DNA from: Megamerina dolium
Taxonomy: Eukaryota > Arthropoda > Insecta > Diptera > Megamerinidae
Reading direction: 5' to 3'
DNA length: 64,000 bases
NCBI GenBank assembly: GCA_963854835.1
Contig: OY978527.1
Coordinates: 17,121,584 to 17,185,583, forward strand
Every line of letters begins with the position of its first letter. Position 1 is the first letter of the stretch. A model generated the notes under the pieces. The model searched no databases. It saw only the letters and a program-made list of their open reading frames with translations, and had not been told where the DNA came from. This document shows, in pieces, positions 23,261 to 34,499 of this stretch. The position numbers and the translations under genes are program-made.

Positions 23261-23641
23261 CATCTCTGGAAGAATGCTGAGAATGGCGTAAGAAGAGCAA
23301 AACCAAAAAAAATATTTCAGAAATATGGACTACTGCTCAGAATTCTTGGGCTATTACCCATTTATCATTTTGTTTGCTACTTGAGCGATCAGGGTCGCAG
23401 CCATTCTACCTGCCTACCCATTTATCAAGGTGTCGCATTTTAATTAGTTCAATGACAACCAGATGCAAAGGAATTACATTACAATTACGTGGTGGAGCTA
23501 CTGTATTTAAATTGTTTTTCTTTTCCTTTTTGTTCTTATTATTTCGAACAGCTAATTTTGTAAGTTTTATAAAAACGATGATAAAATTGAAGGGCGAGAT
23601 TCATTTTTCGGAATTTTTTTCGGCATTCATTGCACAAATAC

Positions 23642-23900
23642 CTAATTTAGACAATTAAACACTTTAATTTTCGAATACGTTTCCTTCAAACTGTGGTCTC
23701 TTAATGTCAATTGATGATTTTCGAGCACCAATTCCTTGATTTGTTTGACGTGTCGCCGTCTATGTAATTGGTCGTTCGGGACGTTTTGGGTCTTCATCGC
23801 TTTCTCGACGCTTTTTGAACAATTTATATCATTTATATACTCGTGTTTTTGATAGTGCCTGTTACCAAAAATACACGTTTGGTTGTTCACAAAACACAAG
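23642..23900 (-). pseudogene. Mariner-type transposase N-terminal relic
   Basis: Reverse-strand frame containing DQLHRRRHVKQIKELVLENHQLTLRD, which matches the second helix-turn-helix region of mariner transposases (ELVLENRRLTIRD type). The catalytic part is missing. It ends where another mariner begins at ~23908, so one probably cut the other. Confidence 0.5.
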
Positions 23901-23907
23901 CATAACT

Positions 23908-24753
23908 AATAGGTGTACAAATAAATTCTGTCATTTGAAGTTAAAGTTAAAAAACATACTTAAACGCATCCATTTCGCCCGTAATTTGGTTATTTGTAGC
24001 TTAGTCTTTATTGCTGTTTATATGACATAAGTTTCAGTCGTGTACGAGCTGCCATTCAGTGTTAAAGAGCTGCAAGAATGTATTTGGTTTTCGAATGATT
24101 CTCTGTACTCTTAAAACATAACATGTACAATATTTGCAAAGCATACCTTAACAGATTGAGAATGAGTGAGAGAAAATATTAGGCAAATAGAATACTCCAC
24201 TCGTTTCTTGTACATTAAATAAACGAATATTTGAGAGTACTACGAGTATTCGATCGTACTACGAGTATTATTTGATAATTGCTGTTGTATTTTATTTTGT
24301 TTTCAAATGAAAAAAGTACTGCTGAAACTGTGAAATTGATTAATTCGACTTTGGGTGAAAATTATGTACTCGTAAATCTGAGGACAGTACAAAGATGGAA
24401 AAAAGGAAGGAAGGAGAAAAAGAAACCATTTACTCGCTAAGGATGTCGAAAAGTTATGTTGCTGCATGACAACTCGAAACTCATCTCCTTAGACTGGGAA
24501 GTTCTCTAGCATGCAGCGTATTCCCCAGACTTGGCTCCTTTCCACTACTGCTTACTCAGATCAATGCAGTTTTACTTATTCGACCAGCTATTCTCCAAAG
24601 TTGAAGATGTGCAAAAATGGCTCGATAACTATTTTGCCTCAAGAGTTTGTCAAGTTTCTATTGTGAGTAATGGCGAATATTTCGATTTTTAAGTATGTTT
24701 TAATAAAGTTGAAATTTACGAAACACATGACAGAATTTATTTGTACACTAATT
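23908..24753 (+). mobile_element. Mariner element, internally deleted, both terminal repeats present
   Basis: Ends TAGGTGTACAAATAAATTCTG (left, 23910) and the inverted TAGTGTACAAATAAATTCTG (right, to ~24752). Near the right end a plus-strand frame reads LLHDNSK, DWEVL, HAAYSPDLAPFHY, VEDVQKWLDNYFAS and GEYFDF, the C-terminal half of a mariner (DD34D-type) transposase. A stop follows DWEVL, the usual PSD is PFH, and the middle of the gene is missing. Inactive. Confidence 0.8.
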
Positions 24754-25320
24754 ATTAAAAACGAGATACATATCATGAAATTTTACGCAAAAAATTAAAA
24801 TATTTGTCCCTATCAGTATTTCTTTTAAAATTTAATATCAAGCTTGCAAAGAAATTGAAAAATAAAAATCAATTCATTAAATGGTATCAAGTAGGACTAG
24901 ACATGTAATTATAATTGTGATATCTTTCTCATACATTTAAATTAAATCGTCATACTTTTGTCTATAAATATTTATTTGCACACTATTATGGCTTTTAATT
25001 ACTTGCTTTTATAACAAGAAATCAGAAAATAAAATAAATTAAAATCTTTAATATAAAAAATATGTATAAATACGCAAATCAATAATAGAAGCATAAAAGG
25101 CTTCATTGGATGCTTTTGCTGATTGACCTTTTGTGGAAATTGATTATTTGTAATAAATTTCCTACTGCCATTTTGTATTTGTATGGAGGCACATGCAAAC
25201 ATATTTTTGCATGAATGTTTGATTAGAGTTGCCAGACTACTTATATTATATTTCTTGCAATTAAATTTTACAAACGTTCAACATTCGCCTGAGGTTATTT
25301 CTTTCGGATTTTCACTTACT
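24754..25320. other. AT-rich stretch between two mariner relics
   Basis: No gene or defined element recognised. Confidence 0.5.
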
Positions 25321-25321
25321 A

Positions 25322-25865
25322 CAGGGTGGTTTTTAAGAGCCTTTGGATTTGATTAAAAAAAAAACATATAATTTACAGAAATGTATGAAATCCTTATTTT
25401 GAGTCGATAGAACGATCTATATAATTCAATGCTTAAAGATGATTTCATGTAAATGTTTACCGCGGCTGCGCTTCAAATGGTTCATAGCCGGGTCCGATTT
25501 TGGCATACTCTCTCCAACATATCGGCCAGTATCTCACAAATAAATTCTGTCGTTATAGACATGATCCTTAACATAGCCCCACAAAAAATAGTCTAAAGGC
25601 GTTAAATCGCACGATCTAAGCGGCCAATTGTCCGGCCCCAAACGTGAAATAAATTATTCACCGAACTCGCCTCTCAATTGGGCCATTGTTTCGCGTGCTG
25701 TGTGGCATGTGGCACCGTCTTGTTGAAACCACATGTCAGCCAAGTCCAGCTCTTCCATTTTGGGCAAAAAAAAGTTTGTAATCATTGCACGGCAGTGCTC
25801 GCCATTCACAGTAACGTTCCTGCCTTCGTCGTCTTTGAAAGAGTACGGTCCAATGATGTCACCTG
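25322..25865 (-). pseudogene. DD41D mariner transposase relic, cut by a SINE
   Basis: The element's terminal end (CAGGGTGGTTTTTAAGAG, after TA) is at the left. The reverse strand encodes DIIGPYSFKDDEG, WFQQDGATCHTA (second catalytic D) and, after a stop, WPLRSCDLTPLDYFLWGYVK (third D), the two D residues being separated by 41 residues as in DD41D (rosa-like) mariners. The N-terminal half with the first D is missing; the element ends at 25866 where a SINE fragment begins. Confidence 0.85.
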
Positions 25866-26078
25866 GCAGTAACAATTTGCCATGGAAAAGCTTCTAAAAG
25901 AACTCTGTCACAAAACTTAGAGAAAAGTGATGTCGCAAGAGTTCTGCTGTTCGGCTCAGGCTAAAATAAGTAGGTCCCTTCTAACACTGTCCAAAATTTA
26001 ACACGCATAGCAATAATGTTAGAGAAGCTCGGCCAAATAGCCCTTCGGGGCTTATATGTGCCACATATTTCTTTTCAT
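25866..26078 (+). mobile_element. tRNA-derived SINE, 5'-truncated, copy 3
   Basis: Carries the body and tail (GGCAGTAACAATTTGCC, CACACGCATAGCAATAATG, AAGCTCGGCC, GCCACATATTT) but not the tRNA head. Its 5' edge is the break point of the mariner relic. Confidence 0.85.
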
Positions 26079-26104
26079 TTTTTTTTTTTAATGACTTCTT
26101 AGGA

Positions 26105-26460
26105 TTATACCGTATTTGGAAAATAAAAGTTTGAAATGTGTTATGGGGGATTATTCGTCATCAACTCTCGTCGAAGTAAATTTTTGTGCGGTTGTGCCAG
26201 CACAGGTAATGCTAAAAGTTCTGATTGCCACCATTGAGGTGGCAACTGCATTTGGTGAGGAAAAAAGTTTTCTTCCACCAGAACAACGAATCAGTGTTGA
26301 AGTCGAGAAAAGCAATATCAAAATCATATTGACATATTGCCCAACCCTCATACCTGTTAGTTTTGGATGAAAAGCAGCGCTGCAACAATGTATTTTCATA
26401 TCTAAATGTTTAACAGGCAAATATAAATAAATGGCCGAACCAGAAAAAAAATGGGGCACG
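26105..26460. other. Open frames on both strands, not recognised
   Basis: An 84-codon plus frame (26116-26370) and a 102-codon minus frame (26459-26151) overlap between a SINE and a solo LTR. Neither shows a domain I recognise and codon use gives no preference. Possibly a repeat fragment. Confidence 0.3.
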
Positions 26461-26480
26461 TTCGCAATTAATTGTAAGAT

Positions 26481-26871
26481 TGTAATATCCGAGCTGTCAA
26501 ATTTTATATATCACTCGATATCGATATCATCAAACGTCAATTGAAAGGGATTGTGCAATAATCAGATCGAACCAATAATGAAGAAAGAGAACGAATGGGT
26601 TACGATAAAATAAGAGTGTTGCCAAAGAGTATAAATCGCTCGAATTTGTTGGAGATTCAATCGTAGACTGTTAAATATTGAACGACAGAGTCGCAAGTGA
26701 AATACGAAGTACCTTGAAAAATGATTGTAAATGCATGTATGGATTAAATAAATTGCTGTTGTATAAAGTTAGTACAAGATGAGTTGCAATTATTATTGAC
26801 ATACATAATCCAGTAATCGAACAGGGTTGTTTCGTATATGAATTAAACATTTATCAAATAAAAACGTAACA
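26481..26871 (+). mobile_element. Solo LTR of the window's Ty3/gypsy family
   Basis: Begins TGTAATATCC and ends GTAACA. It carries GTTGCCAAAGAGTATAAAT (TATA box ~26630), ATTAAATAAATTGCTG and AATCCAGTAATCGAACAGGG, blocks shared in order with the LTR at 10810-11245. No internal gag or pol follows, so it is the product of LTR-LTR recombination or a truncated copy. I could not see a matching target duplication. Confidence 0.75.
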
Positions 26872-26899
26872 GTATACAACATCAATTGCGGATGCGTAC

Positions 26900-27095
26900 T
26901 CCATTTGCAATAATTGCGAATAAGCGATTGAAATGTACATCTGTAATTTAGTACAATAAACGTATAAAGAACAATTCACAGTAAATCGTTACGCTCCTCT
27001 AGGGTGTCCTACTGTTATTGTACTTATGTCAAAAATGTCAGTTGCTTAGGACATAGCAGTAAAATATAATCGCTGGTAGCTGTAGACGGCTTTTT
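26900..27095. other. AT-rich intergenic stretch
   Basis: Nothing recognised. Confidence 0.4.
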
Positions 27096-27185
27096 GACAG
27101 ATTTTTGTGTGGGAAATATGTCAATTTAGTAGATTTTAACTTTAAGATGGTTCTAACTTTTACTATAATTTACCTAGTGATTGCC
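27096..27185. mobile_element. Fragment of the GTCAAAGTTAAC small MITE (reverse)
   Basis: GGGAAATATGTCAAT and TTAACTTTAAGATGGTT correspond to the inverted centre and one arm of the complete copy at 30161-30282. Confidence 0.45.
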
Positions 27186-27506
27186 ATAATCTGATAATAC
27201 TATAATTACTTTAACTTCCGATCGATTATATCGTAATTCATTTGGGCAAAAATTTTAATTCACCAGATATGGCAATATTTTAGCTGATGAATGTATAAAG
27301 TAATAAAAAGTAAATAATAATAAAAATAGTAAGAATGACCACAATATATTCACACTGTTGAAATGTCGATAGTATGCAAATTATAGAGAAATGTTGAAGT
27401 GGCGTCGAAAATTATTATATGCCGCGTATAAATACCGTCAATTAAATGATTTACATAACGTATGAGCAAATAAAAGAAAAAAGCACATACCTGTAATAAT
27501 TATGTT

Positions 27507-27507
<1 letters not shown>

Positions 27508-27542
<35 letters not shown>
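27508..27542. repeat. (TGA)n microsatellite
   Basis: About 11-12 perfect TGA triplets. Confidence 0.95.
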
Positions 27543-27729
27543 TTATTGCAACCAATAGCAATTTTATTGGGCAATTCTCGAATTCGAACCATCGTAGGGA
27601 GGAGTAATCTTTTCCTAAGTAACGAAGGACGAAGATTGAAGTTTAAAATCATGGATTTTTCGAATGAAAAAGTTTAGAATATGCATTTTTTGCTCAAAAT
27701 TAACTGAGAAAATGAAAAAGTATACTACA

Positions 27730-28080
27730 GGTGCCGTAGCTCAGTGGTTAGTGTGTTCGCCTTCTGATCTGTAGGTCGTGGTTCAATAACCGGCTGATGC
27801 ATAACAAATTTAATATCGAAAAGATTTTTCTTTCGAACGGTACCCACCTGTCGGCAAGCAATTGGTAATTCTTCCGACAGTAACAACTTGCCATGAAAAA
27901 GCTTCTAAAAAGAACTCTGTGACAAAGCTCAGAAAAAGTGATGTCACAAGTGTTCTACCGTTCGGAACCGGCTAAAATAAGTAGGTCCATTCTAATACTG
28001 TCCAAAATTTAAGACGCACAACAGTAATGGAAGAGAAGCTCGGCCTATGAGCCCTTTGGGGCTTTAAGTGCCACATATTT
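27730..28080 (+). mobile_element. Full-length tRNA-derived SINE, copy 4 (reference)
   Basis: The tRNA-like head has an A-box TAGCTCAGTGG (27737) and a B-box-like GGTTCAATAACC (27780), both RNA polymerase III promoter elements. A tRNA-unrelated body and tail follow (CTTTCGAACGGTACCCAC, AAGTAGGTCC, CTTTAAGTGCCACATA). About 350 bp. It is the only copy here with both ends, so the others are aligned to it. It is not a functional tRNA gene: the head lacks a convincing cloverleaf and continues into the SINE body. Confidence 0.92.
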
Positions 28081-28504
28081 ATATTTTTTTGTATTTTTAT
28101 ACTACAATGTCATTTAGTACAAGTTTCTGGAATGAAATCAACGCAAAAGATGTATTATTTATATTAAAAAATTTTTTAACTTTTCTTTTCCACTTAAAAA
28201 TATGTGAAATTTACAAAAATCCTGTTAGAGATTTATAGTTGTATTTCGACGACATCTAGCGTAAATTATTTGGAATTAAATAAACACGAAAAGTCTATTT
28301 TTCATATTAAAACATTTAAAAATTGATATTTTCATCTTAAAATTACTTCAAAATTTGGAAAATTCAACTAAAAATGCTGAAAATAATGGACAATTTAATG
28401 GATATAATGGAAAAAAATCAAAATTTTCAGTCAACTCCTTGAAAATTTCTTCCAATTTCTGTGAAACTAGTATGGATAGTCATTTCATTGAGTCCCAGAA
28501 ACAG

Positions 28505-28690
28505 CATACACCCATACCTCGCTATATCGTTCTCACTGCACTCACGAGCAAGGCAAGAATTGCCACCTGATTTTCAGACAAGGATTGTAATATCAGTTTT
28601 TACGAAAACACACCTCGCTATACGGTCTAGAAAACGGTCTGTAAAAGATGGCCGTAATGCGAAAAGCCGTATAGCGAAACGATGGTCGTA
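28505..28690. repeat. Possible pogo/Tigger-type MITE relic
   Basis: ACCCATACCTCGCTATA at 28510, CACACCTCGCTATACGG at 28609 and the inverted CCGTATAGCG at 28665 share the terminal motif found at 1676. The 28609 and 28665 copies face each other, as in a tiny fold-back. Confidence 0.4.
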
Positions 28691-28839
28691 AATTGAAAAA
28701 ATTCCATAATAAAAAGGGCGTTATGATATACTAGCACTTATTTTGTCATTGTACATATATATAAAATTATGAGAACACCGATGAATTTCGATATCTGAAA
28801 CCCAATTTCTCCGATATTCATCCGTACGTAGTCTTAGCT

Positions 28840-29165
28840 TTGCGGTTGAGGCATTGCCCTTCTGTTTCTACGATCTCTAGTCCAGTTTTCGGTTTAGCCA
28901 ACACTCAACTTCATTTTTTTCTTATTAGATCTATTGGAAATGTCAAATTCCCTAGACCTATCGTTGGACACGGTATCACAACGAACTTAAGTCAGACCCC
29001 ACAACGCGTCCAGTGCAGTATAAGTAAGCCTTGAATCCAATCTCACGCCGAAATATTTTACTAACTTCTACATATTATTTCCAATTCTTCGTTTATGTGC
29101 CTATTGACTTCTAAAGGGATTTGTCGCCCAGTTATGAGCTGATAATTGACCCACTCTTGCGTTCA
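28840..29165 (-). pseudogene. Possible non-LTR retrotransposon RT relic
   Basis: A reverse-strand frame near 29090-29010 reads KLVKYFGVRLDSRLTYT, which matches the conserved VKYLGVxLDxxL block after the palm of LINE reverse transcriptases. A degraded upstream segment (TGRQIPLEVN) fits the preceding region. No other RT motif survives; a short, tentative relic. Confidence 0.4.
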
Positions 29166-29169
29166 TAAC

Positions 29170-30160
29170 ATCACCTGATTGAGTTTTCGTTTTTTTATGT
29201 ACAACATGTAATATCCATTTATATCGTAAACGATACTTGACGCATGTGAAAATAATTATAAGCCCTTCAAAATTCCAGTGAAAAATTTAATTTTTCACTT
29301 GTTTATTGTTGTGTTAGTTATTGTGAGAAGATTTATTATTAAATACTTGTAAGTGATAACTGCAAATATTAAAAATATGCACATAACAATATGACTGCAT
29401 TAATAATTAACGAATTTCCCTTCTTCTCGCTCAATGTCATGTGTTTCTTTAAACGATTACTTGATAACTATATGAAGCAAAGTGAATATTCTCATTTGCT
29501 CTCTTTCTTTTTACACGTCGTCATACACTTATTACCTCATAACTTAATCATTCTTGCATACACGTTCTGTATTTCAATTAAATATGTAGTATTTGTGTGA
29601 TAAAAACAAAAAATGTTTTACATACACATGTAGTTGCATTTTTTGTGACAAAATCAAATCAAGCAAATAAAAATAAAGTCACTGATTAGCGCTTACTTTA
29701 CATTCCACCCACTGTCACTTGTTCTTTTCGATTTTATTTTTTTCAAGAGATTTTTATATTTACATAAAAAAGAATTTTTCTCTATGAGTATTATTCTGTC
29801 ATCTCTAGTACTCGTAATCATAATTGTTGAGCCTGTTTTGAATTCACAATTACAAATTCACAATTGCTAATGCGTTGTTGTCGTCGTGATCATCGTCGCC
29901 GTAGTCGTTGTTAAGTGGTCGTATAATAGTAGGGCTGCCAGAATGTTTTTTTTAACACTTATTCCCCATTCGCTTCACAAGTAATATTTTTACAATTTCG
30001 GTAAAAAATATGCATCGATGTATTTAGAAAAATACATTATTGTGAAAAAAAAATTATTTATGAAATAATTGAAAAACTAATTTATATTAAAAAATAAACA
30101 TTTCTAAAGCTCTTTTCGAGGCGATATTAAAAAGTAAAGTGCAATTACCATAATACATTA
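29170..30160. other. AT-rich intron-like stretch
   Basis: No gene seen. A GTCGTC-rich low-complexity patch lies at 29877-29925. Confidence 0.5.
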
Positions 30161-30282
30161 GCCTGTAATTATAGTCAAAGTTAAGGTTATCTTAAAGCTA
30201 GTATCCACTTATTTGACATATTTCCTATACAAATAGCTGATTCTAACTTTGAAATGATGTTAACTTTGACAATTAATACGGG
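30161..30282. mobile_element. Complete ~122-bp MITE with ~45-bp inverted ends
   Basis: The left arm (GCCTGTAATTATAGTCAAAG then TTAAGG) pairs with the inverted right arm (ACCCGTATTAATTGTCAAAG then TTAAC); arms run to about GTTAG/CTAAC. The short core has TTGACATATTTCC. Relatives at 22207 and 27096. Confidence 0.65.
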
Positions 30283-30522
30283 TCAATATTTGCCTCCCTT
30301 TTATTGATTCCCCTGGCTCCTATTCTGACTTCTACATGTTTTTTACTATCAAATAATTTCAATATGTCATCGATAGGTTAAAAATCACGCTTTCAAATCA
30401 ATATAGTATATATATCAATTTTTTTGTATATAAGTAGTCATTAATCGCCGATATTCTTAATATATATAAATCTTTATAGACCGAGGATAGCATTTTTAGG
30501 CTTTCTCTGGATAAAAAGAAAT

Positions 30523-30869
30523 TATAAGCCCCAAATGGCTCATTGGTTGAGTATCTTTTCCATTACTATTGTGCGTGTTAAATTTTGGACAGTATTAGAA
30601 GGGACCTACTTATTTTATTCGATTCCGAATGGCAGAACTTTTGAGACATCACTTTTTCTGAGTTTCGTCACAGAGTTCTTTTAGAAGCTTTTCCATGGCA
30701 AATTGTTACTGCCAGAAGCATCACCAATGACTTTCCGACAGGTGGGTACCGTTCGAAATAAAAATCTTTTCGATATTAAATTTGTTATGTTCAGCCGGGG
30801 ATTGAACCCACGACCTACAGGTCAGAAAGTCAGCACACTAACTTCTGAGCCGGGAACCCACTATCTTTT
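30523..30869 (-). mobile_element. tRNA-derived SINE, nearly full length, copy 5
   Basis: The reverse strand runs from a degraded tRNA head (30869) through all body blocks to the GGGGCTTATAAT tail. Confidence 0.88.
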
Positions 30870-30989
30870 GGATTGTGATCAGAATTTGTTTTATGCCGTT
30901 TTGTTTGGCAAATCTATTAAGTCAAAATTTAATAATCTATAAAAATGAATTTGTGAAAAGTGTTTTTAAACTCTAAATAAATTATAGTG

Positions 30990-31200
30990 TGTGATTTTCT
31001 AGAAAAGTAGTATTGAACTTTACCATTAATAATTAATTCTTCGAATAATTGAATTCTGATTAATCAAAATTCTTAATAATCGAATAATTTCAATTGTGAT
31101 TAATAAAAAATTATGTTTGATTTATCAAAATTATTATTTTTTAAATAATTTCTAATTTGATTAATAAGAATTTTGATTAATTAATCGAACAGCCCAAAAC
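30990..31200. mobile_element. Degraded AT-rich fold-back relic
   Basis: Repeated GATTAATC/AATAATTT motifs and an end reading AATTAATCGAACAGCCC match the core and right end of the fold-back element at 12704-12986. Confidence 0.5.
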
Positions 31201-31209
31201 AAAACATAG

Positions 31210-34055
31210 ATTTTATGAAAATTTTTGATAGATTCTAGTACTCATTGTAATATCGATGAAAAACTTAAGTAATTTTGACAAAATTGTACTTCAATTCGGA
31301 CTTTTGGTCGGACAGTAGCAAATGTTCTTCAATTTCTATTGAATATGAATAAAAATTTATGTTCTTTATTTAATGCGTTTTTTTAGAAATGCTACCTATA
31401 AAATTGTTCATACGAATATTACACAAAATTTAAGTTTTGGAAGTATTTTGTAGTGATGTAACATTTTCCGCTATGAAACGTAAGGTTGCATTTATTCAAA
31501 AATAGGATTTAAAAAATGTGAGAGTTCTATTGACTCTCACAAAAGGTCAAAAAATCCTTATGTGAAAATAAAAATATCCCAAAAATACCCACATCCCTAA
31601 ACCGATTTACAAATTCCGATATCTGGCAAGCGTGTACGTACGGTTGTATGCACTGAAAGAAGCAAAGAAAATTCACCCCGTCCCACCACTAATTTATAAG
31701 TATATGTATGGTATGTTATCGTCGGCATAATCGTCATAATCATCATCACCATTATTATTTTGTCGTGAATATTTATACACTCACTGTATAAAATTCTCAT
31801 TGCTGTTTTAACTTTTGAAGTGAACGAACGTCCAACGTGTGTTGTGTAATTATTTGCGTATTTGTATATTCTTCAAAACGAAATTTGAGCATACTTCATA
31901 TTTTTGTTATTTTGTGTGTTGTATTTTTGTTGCAATGTTTGCACTTTAAAAAACTTGCACATACACACAAGAAATAAGAGGCGAAAGACTAAGACGATTA
32001 AAGGAAAAGAAAAAAAAAATTGTATTTTTTTTACGTGCTTGCGCGATTAATTTGACTGTGGACAGCTGCTGCTGCCAATATATTCAACTATACCATACAT
32101 ATCATTAGAAAATCGCGTGAATAGATAGCTATTAGCTATTAAGTGTATTTATGTTGCCGGCTACTAAGCCGGCGCGGTCAAATATTGATTGCATTGACCG
32201 CTGCTAATGCTATTTCACTGCATTTGGTTGTTACGTCTGTTCTAATAAAAGGTGGTTATATTTTCTATGGAAACGAGAAAGTGCGTTCAATTTCGTTGTG
32301 ATTTTTGCAATTCGTAATAGAGAAATGAGAAAATACAATAGAATACATGTTGTACTTGGCAAAGTGTAGATTCTGAAAGTAAAGTTGACATACATATAAT
32401 TATACAATATTCAACCCAATCACGGTAGTCTCGATTATTAGATCGACTAAAAATTTGTTATATCGATTTAACCAGATTATCACTTTATTTTTTTTTTATA
32501 TATATATTTTCTACTGCTTACTTGTATGATTTTAAATTGGGCTAGGATGACATATTTTCACGCCTTGTCATGGATTTCTGACGGAATGTCAAAACCAGTT
32601 CAAAATTGTAAGGAAAAAATAACTTTTTGAAACTGTTTTTTTTTTTTAAATTGCTCAAAAAAAATTTTTCAATATTTTCAATTTTGTGTTGACTTTAGGG
32701 CCATTTTCACAGTAGCAACAATAACTTGCTTAGTCTATAAATTATTAGTGAGTGAATGTTTAAATTTCGAAAGTATATTTTCGAAAAAATAAGGAAACCA
32801 ATAGAGAAGCAATCGCGTATATTGTTGAATGGAAATTAGGGAATTAAGTTTTTTTTTACTGATTATAATTTTTGTTTTACATTCATTACTTGATTAATTG
32901 GTCATTTTTTCTCTTCTGTCTACATCTCACTCACGCTCGTTCGAACCAATAATTACAACATAATAGGATCGATAATATAAGTTGTTTTGCTTGTGTTTTT
33001 ATCGATAATTTTTTGATTTGAATGAAAATATTTCCAGTTTATTTCTGATACACAATATGTATTTATATACTTATCGTATATAATACATGCATATGTGGGA
33101 TTAGTAATAGTATATATGACGTGTTCAACTAATTTGTGTTTTAGCATAAAAATAACCACCAACTACCTGTGTGTTCAGTGAGAAAGTAATGGTGATGGTA
33201 GTGACGGTGGTGGTGATATTTATGTATTTTCTTTTATTTAAATCTAGTTTATTTTTGTTAAATTTCTTATTCTTTTGTTTTTGGTTTTTTTTTTTTGTAA
33301 CACTGTTTTTCTATTCTAGTATCTTCCCATTGTTGCCTTTATCAATTTTTTCCTATTTAAATTTAAATACATATATGATTTAATTTTCAATCAATTTGCT
33401 AGTTTTTTTTTTATAATTTATCATTTTTGTTTTACTAACTTTAGAGTGTATTTTTTAAACTTGACAATTGTTAATGCTCTACTCTAATTCTAATTAGTGT
33501 TAAATGTCATGCATTTTTAGAATTCCAAGTACTGTTTGTTTTTCTCTTTTGCATTTATTCAAATCATTTCATTTAATATCAATATCTTATTTTTATATAC
33601 ATATTGTATTGTTTTTGTATAGGAATGGAAATGATTTGCAACGCAATATCATATGAAATGCATGAAACTCGTTTGTTCGGGATATCATCATCGCGTCATT
33701 TATCACGCATTGTACATATTAGTGCTACATGGACATGGAATTAAATATTGTGTGAAAATTAGAATTATAACCATAAATCAATTTCTAATAATTTGCACTT
33801 GTGGCTAACTTTATGCCGATTCTTTGCGTTCGAATGTATGTATATTAATTTACATAAGAGTACTACCATAAACCAGATTCTCTGAATGCTGTTGAATGAC
33901 ACAGACACACGAAAAAAATCAAGTTCTTTTTCAACAGACGAGTTCAACATTTCATATGATGAATTCAAAGTCGAGCTTGGTGTTACTGCCAGATCGCATT
34001 TCTATCCTAATCTAAATAAAAAAAAAAAACAATAAAAGTTGAGATATTCATTAAA
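31210..34055. other. AT-rich intron-like stretch
   Basis: No gene or defined element. Homopolymer runs dominate; the 60-70-codon frames are uninformative. Confidence 0.5.
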
Positions 34056-34059
34056 ATAC

Positions 34060-34490
34060 CCCAGCTCCTCTATAAAGTTTACGTTTTTATAAAATTCGCC
34101 CATAGAGGGTTAAAATTTAAGACCGATACCTATCAATTTTCGCTCTTCAACATTTATCCTGAACATATTTATCTTATATGTACTATATATTTTTTAGAGC
34201 GACTCTTCTTCAAAATTGACATTTTTACTAAATTCGCCGATAGAGAGTTAATACTTTTAACCACGTGTCTTTGATGGACTTCCCTAAAATATTGATGTTT
34301 TTTTTATAAAATTCGCCCGTCGAGGGTTTAAATATTTGGCCGACTCGCATTATTTTTTTATCTTCAACATTTTTCTGGGCGTACTTAATTTCTATATCCA
34401 CTTCTTAGAAGAGTTCCTGTATAAAATTGACGTTTTTTTTTATAAAATCCACCGCCGCCTTGAAAATGTCCATAGAAGGGTAAAATTTTA
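34060..34490 (+). repeat. Diverged tandem repeat, ~120-bp unit, about four copies
   Basis: Each unit holds a motif like TATAAAATTCGCCCATAGAGGG followed by TTAAA, centred near 34095, 34220, 34310 and 34440, with CTCTTCAACATTT blocks between. A reverse-orientation relative lies at 36290-36450. Confidence 0.6.
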
Positions 34491-34499
34491 TCCCTTCTA

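Noticed and set aside
26116..26459. Overlapping frames of 84 and 102 codons
   Set aside because: No family recognised on either strand, flanked by a SINE and a solo LTR; listed only as unassigned sequence.
27730..27800. Possible functional tRNA gene
   Set aside because: A- and B-box are present but the sequence is the head of a SINE repeated ten times; cloverleaf pairing is poor.
33171..33383. Hydrophobic 70-codon frame
   Set aside because: Phe/Leu-rich because of T-rich DNA; no start context or splice support.
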